Below, one piece after another: positions 1-9,030 of a DNA stretch of 64,000 bases (positions are counted from its first letter, which is position 1; each line of letters starts with the position of its first letter). Origin of the DNA: Leptospira venezuelensis (GTDB lineage: Bacteria; Spirochaetota; Leptospiria; Leptospirales; Leptospiraceae); the NCBI RefSeq assembly GCF_002150035.1, contig NZ_NETS01000010.1:1488001-1552000 (forward strand), in the 5' to 3' direction. The notes under the pieces are model-generated. The model searched no databases, was not told the DNA's origin, and saw only the letters and a list, made by a program, of their open reading frames with translations. Made by a program: the position numbers and the translations under genes.

Positions 1-1413
1 ATTTTTGGATTTTTCGGGATACAACTTGTTCTTACCGGTCATGGATTCCAATATCTTTGGTCTGAACATCCGGATCTACAGAGGAATTTATACGTAGTCT
101 TTACTGGAATATGTATGTCTTCCTTAGTGTTGTTTGCTCAAAAGTTTTTGAACACCGAGGAGAATATAAATCGTTATTTAAATTCTTCTTTGAATTTCAC
201 TTGGGGAATTCATGCACTTTTAATTTTTTCTCCGCTATTTTTGCCTCCTGAATTTACTGTAAAAGTAAGTCTTGCACTGAGTATTCTTGCTCCTTCTCTA
301 GTTTTAATCGCCGCTTCTATTTGCTTTTTCAAAAATTATAGGCCTGCCAGATACTTTTTATTGGCATTTAGCTTTTTGTGTATTTCTGGAATGTTTGTGG
401 TTTTAAAATTTGCGAATCTTGTAGGAGTTTCGAATTGGGCTGATGATGGATTATATATCGGTTCTTCGATGTCTGCATTGATATTCTCATTTGCATTGGC
501 AGATAAGATCAATATTCTCAAAAAAGAAAAAGAGGATGCACAACGTAAGATATTCGAAGCACAAAAAGAAAATCTGGAAATGCAGAAAACTCTAAACGAT
601 TCTTTGGAGACCTTGGTGATCGAAAGAACCAAGACTATAGAAGAACAAAAGTTAGATATTGAAGCCAAAGCAAAATTAATCGAGAAGGATCTTGCAATTG
701 CTGGAAAAATTCAGTTTTCCCTTCTCCCTTCTATTCTACCGAAGACGCATAATGTAAGAATTGCTTTTCGATGTATCCCAATGCTGCATGTAGGTGGAGA
801 TTTTGTAGATCTGATATCTGATAGGACAGGCAGAGCTCTTGGGATTTTTATTTGTGATGTAACTGGTCATGGGACTGGAGCTGCAATGGTTGCCGCTATG
901 GTAAAGATGGCTCTAGCGGATTGGTCCGACTATTTAAGCGATCCTGGATACATGCTTGCAAAAATGAGAGCCCAACTAATGGGAAAATTGAATGGGAATT
1001 TTGTGACTGCAACTATGATCACATTTTATCCTGAATCGGGAAGGATTCTAATTGCAAATGCCGGGCATCCGGAAGCAATATTAATCCGCAAAGCGAACGG
1101 AAATCATGAGACTTATCGTCCTGCGGGGATTGCAATCAATGAGTTCCTCTCTACTCCGAATTACCAAACCTTAAAGACAGAATTGAGTAAGGGTGATAAA
1201 CTTATCCTTTATACCGATGGTCTTCCTGAAGCCAGATCTAAACAAGGTGACTTTTACGGAGATGATAGATTTTTGGATCTTCTTAAAAATTTTTCCGAAC
1301 TAGAACCAGAACTTTTCTGTAATTCGGTAATCGGAAAGATACAACATTTTACTGAAGAAGAACAAAGTTCTCATGACGATATGGCAATAGTCGTTTTGGA
1401 ATATCTGGGATAA
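1..1413 (+). CDS. 7TM sensor / SpoIIE-type PP2C phosphatase, 5' end outside window
   Basis: The reading frame is open from base 1, so the gene begins upstream; the ATG at 115 is probably internal. The visible N-terminal part is a run of hydrophobic helices typical of a 7TM sensor. A coiled coil follows (about residues 130-190 counted from the ATG at 115), then a SpoIIE/RsbU-type phosphatase domain. Metal-binding signatures are visible: GGDF near 227, CDVTGHG near 247, TDG in LYTDGLPEA and HDD near the C terminus. Such proteins dephosphorylate serine/threonine on anti-sigma-antagonist-type partners in response to a membrane signal. The ligand is unknown. All catalytic aspartates appear present, so it should be active. 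Confidence 0.9.
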   Translation: MFGFFGIQLVLTGHGFQYLWSEHPDLQRNLYVVFTGICMSSLVLFAQKFLNTEENINRYLNSSLNFTWGIHALLIFSPLFLPPEFTVKVSLALSILAPSLVLIAASICFFKNYRPARYFLLAFSFLCISGMFVVLKFANLVGVSNWADDGLYIGSSMSALIFSFALADKINILKKEKEDAQRKIFEAQKENLEMQKTLNDSLETLVIERTKTIEEQKLDIEAKAKLIEKDLAIAGKIQFSLLPSILPKTHNVRIAFRCIPMLHVGGDFVDLISDRTGRALGIFICDVTGHGTGAAMVAAMVKMALADWSDYLSDPGYMLAKMRAQLMGKLNGNFVTATMITFYPESGRILIANAGHPEAILIRKANGNHETYRPAGIAINEFLSTPNYQTLKTELSKGDKLILYTDGLPEARSKQGDFYGDDRFLDLLKNFSELEPELFCNSVIGKIQHFTEEEQSSHDDMAIVVLEYLG

Positions 1414-1495
1414 TCTTCCTCAAGTTTTTCATAGGAGCCCCTGTAGAAACCTATCCACCTGATCCGATATTCAGATCAACCTTTCAGGTAATATT

Positions 1496-2797
1496 ATGAT
1501 AAGCTCAAATAACCGCGTTAGGGTATATTGGGATATACTCGTATTCGTTTGTATTTTTTGGGCTTCTTTGGAGTCCCCGCTCCGGATCGTAATTTCTTAC
1601 GATCAAAACCTTCTTCTTACAAGCATCTATTTCTTTATCGATTCAGTCTTTGCTCTGGATATCATTTGGAATTGTATCACTCCGGAGTATAAAGAAGGCA
1701 AATGGATTTTAGTTCGATCTCAAGTGATTCGGGATTATTTAAGATCCTGGTTCATTATCGATCTAATTGCGGCGATTCCTTTCGAATACGCCACTTTCAA
1801 AATTTTCGGACTACAACAGTCTCAATATCCTTATCTGTATCTGGTCTTAGGAATTACACGTATCTTAAAGGTTTTTCGAATCTCGGATATATTACATAGG
1901 ATCAATCTGGCTTTCCAACCTACACCCGGGATCTTAAGATTAGTACTTTTCGGATTTTGGGTAACATTAGTTGCTCATTGGTGTGCAGTGGGTTGGCTAT
2001 ATATGGATGATCTTAAAGATTATCAAACCGGTCAGACAGAATATATCAGGGCATTGTATTGGACAGTGACCACAATTGCTACAGTTGGCTATGGCGATAT
2101 CACTCCTTCTACGGATATACAACGAATATATACTATCTTTGTAATGATGTTAGGAGCAGGGGTTTATGCTACTGTCATCGGAAATATAGCAAGTATATTA
2201 GGAAATCTTGATTTAACAAAAGCGGCCCAAATGAAAAAAATGGCCCAAGTGGATTCATTTCTAAAAGCGAGAAACATTCCTCCCGATGTAAGGAGAAGAG
2301 TTCGCGATTATTATATTTATATCATCGATAGAGGATGGGGAGAAGATGAAAACTTACTTTTGAATGACCTTCCAGTTTCTTTAAGGAAAGAAGTAAAAAT
2401 CCAATTGCACCGAAGTTTATTGGAGAAGGTTCCCTTTCTTAAAGGTGCAGATCCGGCATTAGTAGCGAGTCTTGTTTTTTCATTAAAGCCCACAATTTTC
2501 TTAAAAGGGGATATCATTTTCAAAAAGGGAGAAAAAGGAGATAGTCTTTATATTTTAAGCGAAGGTTCCGTGGATATTTTAGGTTCGGATGATAAAACTG
2601 TTTTAATAAATTTGCAAGAAGGTCAGTTTTTCGGTGAGTTAGCATTAGTCACGGATGAACCGAGATCTGCAACAGTCAAAGCTTCGACCACCTGTGAAAT
2701 TTATACTTTGAACAAGTCCGATTTTAATCTTTCCTTAGAAAGATTTTCTGAATTTAGATCAGCGATAGAAGAAGCGGTTTCCAATTTGAAAAAGTGA
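1496..2797 (+). CDS. Cyclic-nucleotide-gated potassium channel
   Basis: Six transmembrane segments (about residues 8-30, 36-60, 82-105, 112-140, 146-171 and 205-235) enclose a pore loop with the potassium selectivity filter TVGYGD at 196-201. A C-linker helix region follows, then a cyclic-nucleotide-binding domain (about 315-425) carrying the phosphate-binding cassette with Glu381 and Arg390 in FGELAL...PRSATV. The layout is that of CNG/HCN/EAG-type channels. S4 has few regularly spaced arginines (ITRILKVFRISD), so voltage gating is uncertain. It would conduct K+ across the inner membrane under cAMP or cGMP control. It lies 82 bp after the phosphatase gene on the same strand; AGGTAA sits before the ATG. 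Confidence 0.93.
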   Translation: MISSNNRVRVYWDILVFVCIFWASLESPLRIVISYDQNLLLTSIYFFIDSVFALDIIWNCITPEYKEGKWILVRSQVIRDYLRSWFIIDLIAAIPFEYATFKIFGLQQSQYPYLYLVLGITRILKVFRISDILHRINLAFQPTPGILRLVLFGFWVTLVAHWCAVGWLYMDDLKDYQTGQTEYIRALYWTVTTIATVGYGDITPSTDIQRIYTIFVMMLGAGVYATVIGNIASILGNLDLTKAAQMKKMAQVDSFLKARNIPPDVRRRVRDYYIYIIDRGWGEDENLLLNDLPVSLRKEVKIQLHRSLLEKVPFLKGADPALVASLVFSLKPTIFLKGDIIFKKGEKGDSLYILSEGSVDILGSDDKTVLINLQEGQFFGELALVTDEPRSATVKASTTCEIYTLNKSDFNLSLERFSEFRSAIEEAVSNLKK

Positions 2798-2874
2798 TTC
2801 ACCCTCCTTCTTTCGAAATTACTTGACCGACTTAAAAATTCTGTTAGAAAGCACGGGCTGAAATAGGAGATTTT

Positions 2875-3315
2875 ATGTTACCGGTAATACCGTTAAATTA
2901 TTTGGCGATTTTGGTCGGAGTTCTTGCGAATGTAGTGATTGGATTTCTTTGGTTCGGTCCAATCTTCGGTAAGGTTTGGGCAAAAGAAATGGGTTACGAA
3001 AACATGGAACCCGATACAAAAGCGATGCTAAAATCTATAGTTATCATGATCATCGGTTCTTTTCTAACGGCGTATGTTTTAGCTCATAGTTTGTTTGTCT
3101 GGAAACCTTCATCTTGGAATCTACCTGGAGATGGACCTGCTTGGATGTATGGAGCTTATGCAGCATTTTATACTTGGCTTGGTTTTTATGTACCAATGCT
3201 CTTAGGTTCAGTGGCGTGGGAATCAAAATCATGGAAATTGTTTTTTATCAATGCCGGATATAACTTGGTTTCTTTAGCGGCGATCGGCCAAATCCTCGCT
3301 GTTTGGCCTACTTAA
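2875..3315 (+). CDS. DUF1761 family membrane protein
   Basis: A 146-residue protein with four predicted membrane helices. It begins with a hydrophobic helix followed by GFLWFGPIFGKVWAKEMG, the usual start of the DUF1761 family, whose function is not known. AGGAGA lies 5 bases before the ATG. A second member of the same family lies at 13764-14183, where the equivalent stretch reads GFLLHGPILGKVWMRL. A strong hairpin terminator follows directly, so this gene probably ends a transcription unit. Confidence 0.85.
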   Translation: MLPVIPLNYLAILVGVLANVVIGFLWFGPIFGKVWAKEMGYENMEPDTKAMLKSIVIMIIGSFLTAYVLAHSLFVWKPSSWNLPGDGPAWMYGAYAAFYTWLGFYVPMLLGSVAWESKSWKLFFINAGYNLVSLAAIGQILAVWPT

Positions 3316-3342
3316 TAATTGATCTATATTCTTATTATTTGA

Positions 3343-3373
3343 AAAAGGGATTCCAAATCGGAATCCCTTTTAA
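3343..3373 (+). terminator. Intrinsic terminator after DUF1761 gene
   Basis: A perfect 12-bp stem (AAAAGGGATTCC, loop AAATC, then GGAATCCCTTTT) ends in a short T run 27 bases after the preceding stop codon. The A-rich 5' arm and T-rich 3' arm make it potentially bidirectional. Confidence 0.85.
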
Positions 3374-3425
3374 TATCTTAAACTAAAATTAAAAATTTCA
3401 TTCCGAAGGATATCCGGAAGTTCTC

Positions 3426-5480
3426 TTGAAAAGTAAGCATAACGTATTAATTTTTATTCCCTCTATAATTGGGGCTTTGGTTCTACTCGGTTGGCTATTG
3501 GATATTGAGGTTTTAAAGAGACCCAAAGCTGCAATGGTAGCGATGAATCCTATGTCCGCACTATCTTTTGTCTTTATTGGAATTGCTCTTTACCTAAATT
3601 TAAATCGTTCTGATTCAAATACGCATCGAAATATTGTACGTTTGATCGCATTATTCGTTCTTTTAGTAGGCCTTACTAAATTGTATTCTGTCATTAGTGG
3701 GTTCGATCTTGGATTGGATAAGATCCTTTTTTCGGATAAGATAGCGAAGGACATTATAAAAGGTATTCCGAATAGAATGGCTCCGAACACTGCTTTCGAT
3801 TTTGTAGTGCTTGGTGCTGCCGTTTTTTTAAGTTCCTATAGAAAGGAAGTCCTAAATTCTATCTCCAATTATTTATGTATTTTAGTACTTTTGATAGGGC
3901 TTTTTTCGGTAATAGGTTATGTGTATCAAGTCCAGGAATTTTACGGAATACTTTCCTATATTCCAATGGCAATTCATACTGCTATTAGTTTCATATTCTG
4001 TTCTTTTGCCCTTCTTTTAATTAACGGCCATTCAGGATTTATGAAGGTATTCACGAGTGAGAGTTCGGGAGGTATTTTAGCTCGTGTCCTTATTCCGTTT
4101 TTGATCATCGTTCCTGTTTTGTTCGGTTATATTCGCATTTATTTGAACAAATTTAATCCTGTAAGTTTGGAGTTGGGAGTTGGGTTCCTAATGACAGGGA
4201 TCATACTCACTTTTTTTATATTGGTCTGGTTTGTTGCTACTCAATTAGAAAAATCAGATATAGCAAGAACTGACGCAGAACGCAAACTTTCGGAATTGAA
4301 CCAAGAGTTGGAAAAATTGGTAAGCGCAAAAACAATGGACTTGTTTAAAAGTGAGAATAGGTTTCGGACTATTTTAGAACAATTTCCTTATCCAGTATTG
4401 ACCTATGATCCACAAGGGGTCTGTACTGGAGCTAATTTTGCCTGGGAAGAAATGTGGAATACTAGAAGAGACGTATTAGTCGATTATAATATATTAAAAG
4501 ATCCTCAGATAAAAGAAGCAGGATTTTTTCCTTTTGTGGAGAAAGCGTTTAGTGGGGAAGCAGCAATGTCAGAACCTTTTCCTTACGATCCCAAACTGAT
4601 CGGAAGTTCGGGGAGGGATCGTTGGTTGCAAATGGTACTTTATCCTATTAAAAATACTGCTGGTAATATTTTAGAAGTGATTGTGGTGCACCAAGATATC
4701 ACTGCAAGCAAGGAAGCGGAGAATGAGATTCGTCTATTGAATAACGAACTGGAGGAAAGAGTAAGAGTTCGCACGGAACAATTGGTTTTTGCAAACAAAG
4801 AACTAGAATCTTTCTCTTATTCCATTTCCCACGATTTGAGAGCTCCTATCCGAGGAATTAGCGGTTTCACTCAGATCTTGATGGAAGATTATGGAGTGAA
4901 TTTCGACGCGGAAGGTAAAAGGATCATTGGAAAAATTCTAGAGAATGCCAAACAGATGGGGCAGTTGGTGGATGATCTTTTGGAATTTTCTAGGTTAGGA
5001 AGAACTGAACTCGCCGAAAGAGAAATTCCTATGAAAGAATTGGCGAGTATCGTATATAAAGAATTAATAAACTTAGAATCTGGAAGAGAGATCCGTTTCG
5101 AAATACAAGATATTCCAAATGTAAGAGCCGACCAACCAGCGGTGCGTCAACTTTGGGTTAATTTAATCTCAAACGCTATCAAATATACAAAGAAAATAGA
5201 ATCGCCTATCATTCAAATTGGCTCCATGGAATCTGAAGAAGGGACTGTTTTCTATGTTAAAGATAATGGTGCAGGTTTTAATATGCAGTACTATCATAAA
5301 TTATTCGGAGTTTTTCAAAGATTACATTCCAATTCCGAATTTGAAGGTACTGGAGTTGGCCTTGCAATTGTTAAAAGGATCGCCTCCCGCCATGGGGGAA
5401 AAGTTTGGGCAGACTCTAAGGAGGGAGAGGGCGCAACCTTCTTCTTTACTTTGCCCGGACAAGATCCTAAATTAAAGTGA
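3426..5480 (+). CDS. Membrane PAS sensor histidine kinase
   Basis: A 684-residue hybrid of a multi-helix N-terminal membrane region (about residues 8-275, roughly eight helices), a coiled coil, one PAS domain (about 308-430) and a complete kinase core. The phospho-acceptor is His469 in SHDLRAP, the N box holds Asn583, G1 is DNGAG at 613-617 and G2 is GTGVGLA at 641-647. It therefore looks catalytically competent. No receiver domain is fused and no response regulator gene is adjacent, so its partner is elsewhere. The start is TTG, supported by the purine stretch CCGAAGGA upstream; no better ATG exists nearby. Confidence 0.92.
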   Translation: MKSKHNVLIFIPSIIGALVLLGWLLDIEVLKRPKAAMVAMNPMSALSFVFIGIALYLNLNRSDSNTHRNIVRLIALFVLLVGLTKLYSVISGFDLGLDKILFSDKIAKDIIKGIPNRMAPNTAFDFVVLGAAVFLSSYRKEVLNSISNYLCILVLLIGLFSVIGYVYQVQEFYGILSYIPMAIHTAISFIFCSFALLLINGHSGFMKVFTSESSGGILARVLIPFLIIVPVLFGYIRIYLNKFNPVSLELGVGFLMTGIILTFFILVWFVATQLEKSDIARTDAERKLSELNQELEKLVSAKTMDLFKSENRFRTILEQFPYPVLTYDPQGVCTGANFAWEEMWNTRRDVLVDYNILKDPQIKEAGFFPFVEKAFSGEAAMSEPFPYDPKLIGSSGRDRWLQMVLYPIKNTAGNILEVIVVHQDITASKEAENEIRLLNNELEERVRVRTEQLVFANKELESFSYSISHDLRAPIRGISGFTQILMEDYGVNFDAEGKRIIGKILENAKQMGQLVDDLLEFSRLGRTELAEREIPMKELASIVYKELINLESGREIRFEIQDIPNVRADQPAVRQLWVNLISNAIKYTKKIESPIIQIGSMESEEGTVFYVKDNGAGFNMQYYHKLFGVFQRLHSNSEFEGTGVGLAIVKRIASRHGGKVWADSKEGEGATFFFTLPGQDPKLK

Positions 5481-5657
5481 CTCCAGAAATTTGACTAATT
5501 GTTCTCTCTGGAAAGAAGAAAGTTTCAATACATATTGTTTGCTTCTCCTCCGTGCCATAGGATCGCTTCGATAAAACTTTCGGCCCTTCTTTAATAGCTA
5601 AAGAGTTGTTTTGGTTAAATGAAATACTAACAATACTCGAGATAGAGTTAAGTTTTG

Positions 5658-6254
5658 TTATATTTGGGTTGGTCGTGTCTCCTTCTTCTTCCAATTGAGC
5701 ACATCTATTCTCTTTTGGGATTCTGAGTCTAAGATAAGGATATCTAACCTTTTGAGTCTGGTTTCTTCTTTTTTGGGACTGATCACCCACCAAATGGAAG
5801 TTCGCTGGTAAGAAGGCGCTTGGGTATTGAAGAACTCCCACGCTTTTGTATTCTTCTGGAATTGTTTTTTATAAGTAGAAGGTAATGCTATCTTCTCTTG
5901 TTCGAATGAATATTGTGCGGTTTTTTTCTTTTCGGAATGAAATGCTAGTAAGCCGGACTCTTGGACTAAACCTTCCTGGATCAATTCTTGGATACGTTTT
6001 ATATTAACTTTACTCCATGTGCTTCGGGCTTTTCGGGGAGTAAAGCGAACAGAATAACTTTCTTCATCTATATTCTTTCTGATCCCATCTATCCACCCGA
6101 AACATAGGGCTTGGTCTACGGCTTCTCCATAAAGAATTCCTTTTTTAGAGGATTTTATTTTATAAAAGCCTAGGAGAAGTTCTGTTTCTTTTTTAAAATT
6201 TTTGGAAAGCCAGGAGCGGAATTCCTTTCCGGTCTTAAAGAACTTTGGTATCAT
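5658..6254 (-). CDS. YdeI/OmpD-associated (OmdA-type) family protein
   Basis: A 198-residue soluble protein with family hallmarks: an N-terminal segment around FRSWLSKNF, the block EAVDQALCFGWIDGIRK, then RFTPRKARSTWSKVN, and a C-terminal segment WEFFNTQAPSYQRTSIWWV followed by KKEETRLKRL. These match the Bacteriocin-protection/YdeI family, whose biochemical role is poorly defined. It is convergent with the histidine kinase gene. The C-terminal tail past the SPKKEETR block is lysine-rich and unremarkable. Confidence 0.85.
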   Translation of the reverse strand: MIPKFFKTGKEFRSWLSKNFKKETELLLGFYKIKSSKKGILYGEAVDQALCFGWIDGIRKNIDEESYSVRFTPRKARSTWSKVNIKRIQELIQEGLVQESGLLAFHSEKKKTAQYSFEQEKIALPSTYKKQFQKNTKAWEFFNTQAPSYQRTSIWWVISPKKEETRLKRLDILILDSESQKRIDVLNWKKKETRPTQI

Positions 6255-6322
6255 TAGGAATTTCTACTTGGCAGAAGTTTAAAATGTATATAACTTTATG
6301 AAAGTTATTTTCGGTAGGTAGT

Positions 6323-7342
6323 ATGAATCGAAGAGATCCCAGATCCATTTTTTTTAGTATTTTGACTGCGGTCTTGTTATTACAGAGCTGCCTGACTTCT
6401 TCTGCAAATATCCAGGATTATAAGGAGCATTTTATAGGAAATAATCCTCGCGATCTTTCGTCTGAAATTCCAAAGGGAAAAGTAAGAGCAGTATTTTTAG
6501 GTACAAGTTCAATTCTCTTAGATGATGGAGAGACCCAGATCTTAACGGACGGTTTCTTCTCCAGGCCTTCTCTTTTTAAAACTATGTTCTCTAAAATTTC
6601 TTCTGACGAGCAAGAGATTAAATACATTATGCTACTTGCAGGCATTAAACGTTTGAAGGGGATCTTTGTATGTCATTCTCATTATGATCATTCTATGGAT
6701 TCTCCTTTTATCGCTAAGGAGACAGGAGCAAAATTGTACGGTTCTCTTTCCACAATCCAGATTGGAAAAGGAGGAGGACTCCCTGAAGAACAATTATCAT
6801 TATTCCAACCTGGCAAAAAAATCCAGATAGGTAAGTTTAAGATCACGGTACTAAATTCAAAACATACTCCTCCATTTAAAATTTTAGGAAAAACAAATGC
6901 CGCAGATCCGAATCGACCAGATTTAACGGAAGCACTATCCCAACCTGCTAAGGCAGAAGATTATATAGAAGGCGGGACTTATGATTTCTTAGTCGAGCAT
7001 GGGAAAAATTCCATCCTGATTAAAGGTAGTACAAATTATATAGAGAACGCTTGGGAAGGTTTGAAGGCAGATGTTCTATTTTTAGGGGTTGCGATGCTCG
7101 GAAAACAAGAAGAAGGATTTAAGTCAAAGTATTACGAAGAAACCGTTACAAAAACTTCTCCCAAGATAGTGGTTCCTGTGCATTGGGATAATTTTTTTAA
7201 ACCTTTGACTGAACCATTAGAACCTAACTTAAGTTTGGGAGACGATGTAAAAACCGGAATGGAATTCATGATACAAAAAACCTCTCAAGATGGGATCCAA
7301 TTCAAGATCCTGAGAGGATTTGAGAGCATTCTGTTATTTTAA
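6323..7342 (+). CDS. MBL-fold metallo-hydrolase, probable lipoprotein
   Basis: The N terminus is a lipoprotein signal: basic residues, a hydrophobic stretch, then LLLQSC with Cys23 as likely lipidated residue. The mature part is a metallo-beta-lactamase fold with the metal signature H118-S-H120-Y-D122-H123 and a later His-containing strand (VVPVHWDNFF). The order resembles the UlaG/RomA-like branch of the superfamily; the substrate cannot be predicted. It should act at the cell envelope. The next gene begins 37 to 55 bases downstream on the same strand, so the two could be co-transcribed. Confidence 0.87.
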   Translation: MNRRDPRSIFFSILTAVLLLQSCLTSSANIQDYKEHFIGNNPRDLSSEIPKGKVRAVFLGTSSILLDDGETQILTDGFFSRPSLFKTMFSKISSDEQEIKYIMLLAGIKRLKGIFVCHSHYDHSMDSPFIAKETGAKLYGSLSTIQIGKGGGLPEEQLSLFQPGKKIQIGKFKITVLNSKHTPPFKILGKTNAADPNRPDLTEALSQPAKAEDYIEGGTYDFLVEHGKNSILIKGSTNYIENAWEGLKADVLFLGVAMLGKQEEGFKSKYYEETVTKTSPKIVVPVHWDNFFKPLTEPLEPNLSLGDDVKTGMEFMIQKTSQDGIQFKILRGFESILLF

Positions 7343-7397
7343 TATACTGGTCTCGTAAAGATCAAGGCGGCTATGCTATATGGAAGAAGAGGATACG

Positions 7398-8432
7398 ATG
7401 GAAAAAGTTTTAGAATATTTAGAACCTTATGGCCCGGATCTTAAAAACGGATTAAGTAATCACGCTCCTATGGCTTGCGAGGCATTGCTCACAATGGGCA
7501 AGAGGGAGAGTGTTTTTCCTTGGTTAGAAAGATACGGAAATCAGTTCCTAGAAAAAAAGAAGCCCAGGAATAAAATTTATAGCGGTGACTGGAAAGACTT
7601 CTTAGGAATGCCGGACACTTATCCTGAGTGGGAGAACTTTTTTAATTCTGAGTTAGAAGAAGGCTCTTGGCAAAAAACTGTCTCTGAATGGGCGGTCAAA
7701 CTTGCTCCTGGGATTTGTGCGGATGCTACTCATGGAGTAATTCGAACCGGACATGCAGTCAGAAGTTTAACTAGAAAGGAATCAAGACGAAGGAGAAGAG
7801 AACTTGCTTCTGGGTTAGCAGTTTGGGCTTCCGCTTACTTGGAATTACCTACTTCTTTTGATTCTTTACTAGGCTTGCAGCCGGAAGACGCCATACAAAA
7901 GGTAGACTTTGTTCCAGAAGAATCCAAAAGTTTTGAAGGAACTATCGTTTCTTCTCTGCAAGGGTTAGGAGATTTCGATCATTTTTCGACTGTAATTGGA
8001 TATCTAGGTGTATCTCAACAACCGGAAGAGATCATCTCAGGTTTATCGGAAGGATTTTCCAGAGTAGTTCTTAATAATGTGGAGGATAATCTTTCTGCGA
8101 TCGTCTTCGTACACTCCGTGACGAGTGTTTCTGCTCTTAGGAGTATTTTACCTTTTTTGAATGAACATGAAAAAAAATCAGTCCTGAGATACTCCTGGCA
8201 ATCGGGGGCGGCCTTATTTTCTGCCTTTGGTAAAAAGATAAATCTAGAACTTCCTGAAAGATTAGAAAACGAATCCAGAGAAGAAATGATCGAAAGGGCG
8301 ATCGAACACGGAGATGAGCATGCAATTAAATTTACGGAAGTTTGTTTGAAGGAGTATGAATTCAACCCGTCACCCGCTTATTACGCTGCTGCTCGCTTAG
8401 CTAGGAAATTTTTGGAACCATTATCCAAATAA
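7398..8432 (+). CDS. Questin-oxidase-like family protein
   Basis: The protein resembles the questin oxidase-like family (formerly DUF4243), named from a fungal Baeyer-Villiger-type enzyme. Visible family features are the early motif LSNHAPMACEAL and the central THGVIRTGHAVRSL, with conserved histidines also in FDHFSTVIGYL, FVHSVTSVSAL and EHGDEHAIKF. No cofactor fold is obvious. Two in-frame ATGs are possible, at 7380 and 7398; the second is preferred because AGAAGAGG sits 7 bases before it. Bacterial members have no assigned substrate, so the catalytic role is inference from the family name only. Confidence 0.75.
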   Translation: MEKVLEYLEPYGPDLKNGLSNHAPMACEALLTMGKRESVFPWLERYGNQFLEKKKPRNKIYSGDWKDFLGMPDTYPEWENFFNSELEEGSWQKTVSEWAVKLAPGICADATHGVIRTGHAVRSLTRKESRRRRRELASGLAVWASAYLELPTSFDSLLGLQPEDAIQKVDFVPEESKSFEGTIVSSLQGLGDFDHFSTVIGYLGVSQQPEEIISGLSEGFSRVVLNNVEDNLSAIVFVHSVTSVSALRSILPFLNEHEKKSVLRYSWQSGAALFSAFGKKINLELPERLENESREEMIERAIEHGDEHAIKFTEVCLKEYEFNPSPAYYAAARLARKFLEPLSK

Positions 8433-8570
8433 ATGAATTGGAGATCCTTTCTATACTTCGATTTTTCTCCCGATGAATTTTCCAAATTTTTGCATCCTAA
8501 CATTTTCATTCTATAGGAAAGTCGTCTAACAAGAACGTAAATTGCAGGAAATACAAATGGAGATTAAGAT

Positions 8571-9002
8571 ATGAGTATCCTAGGATTGGTTTCAGTTACA
8601 ACGACTCGAGCGCAAAACATATTTCGATTTATCTTGGGCGCTTTTTTATTCACGGCAGGAGTCGGTCATTTAACTTGGCAAAGGACGGAGTTCTTAGCCC
8701 AGGTCCCGAATTGGTTGCCAATGGATGGGGACTTAGTGGTAGTTCTTTCCGGTATCGTAGAAATTGCTCTCGGCCTTTCTTTAATTTTATTATATAAGAT
8801 CAAAGCGGATATAGGATGGATCGTTGCCTTATTCTTCGTTTTGATCTTTCCAGGGAATATCTCCCAATATGTAAACGGGATTAATGCATTTGGGCTGAAC
8901 TCAGATATGTCTAGAGGGATTCGCTTATTTTTCCAACCGGTCCTGATTGCTTGGGCCTTATGGTCTACAGGTGCCTGGACAGCATGGAAAAACCGTTCCT
9001 AA
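8571..9002 (+). CDS. DoxX-like small membrane protein
   Basis: A 143-residue protein with four hydrophobic helices and the pattern FRFILGAFLFTAGVGHL near the N terminus and an ALGLSLIL segment in the second helix, typical of DoxX/DoxD-like membrane proteins. Function is not known; some relatives associate with oxidative stress or thiosulphate oxidation. The ATG follows an A-rich stretch with GGAGATTAAG. The 138 bp upstream holds no recognisable gene; a possible promoter there (TTGCAT, 16 bases, TATAGG) is weak. Confidence 0.7.
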   Translation: MSILGLVSVTTTRAQNIFRFILGAFLFTAGVGHLTWQRTEFLAQVPNWLPMDGDLVVVLSGIVEIALGLSLILLYKIKADIGWIVALFFVLIFPGNISQYVNGINAFGLNSDMSRGIRLFFQPVLIAWALWSTGAWTAWKNRS

Positions 9003-9030
9003 TTGAAGTCCGGAACAAGATCATTTTTTG

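Noticed and set aside
5467..5841. A 124-codon open frame on the minus strand
   Set aside because: It overlaps the 3' end of the YdeI-like gene in another frame and its product has no family features; the YdeI-like frame has clear motifs.
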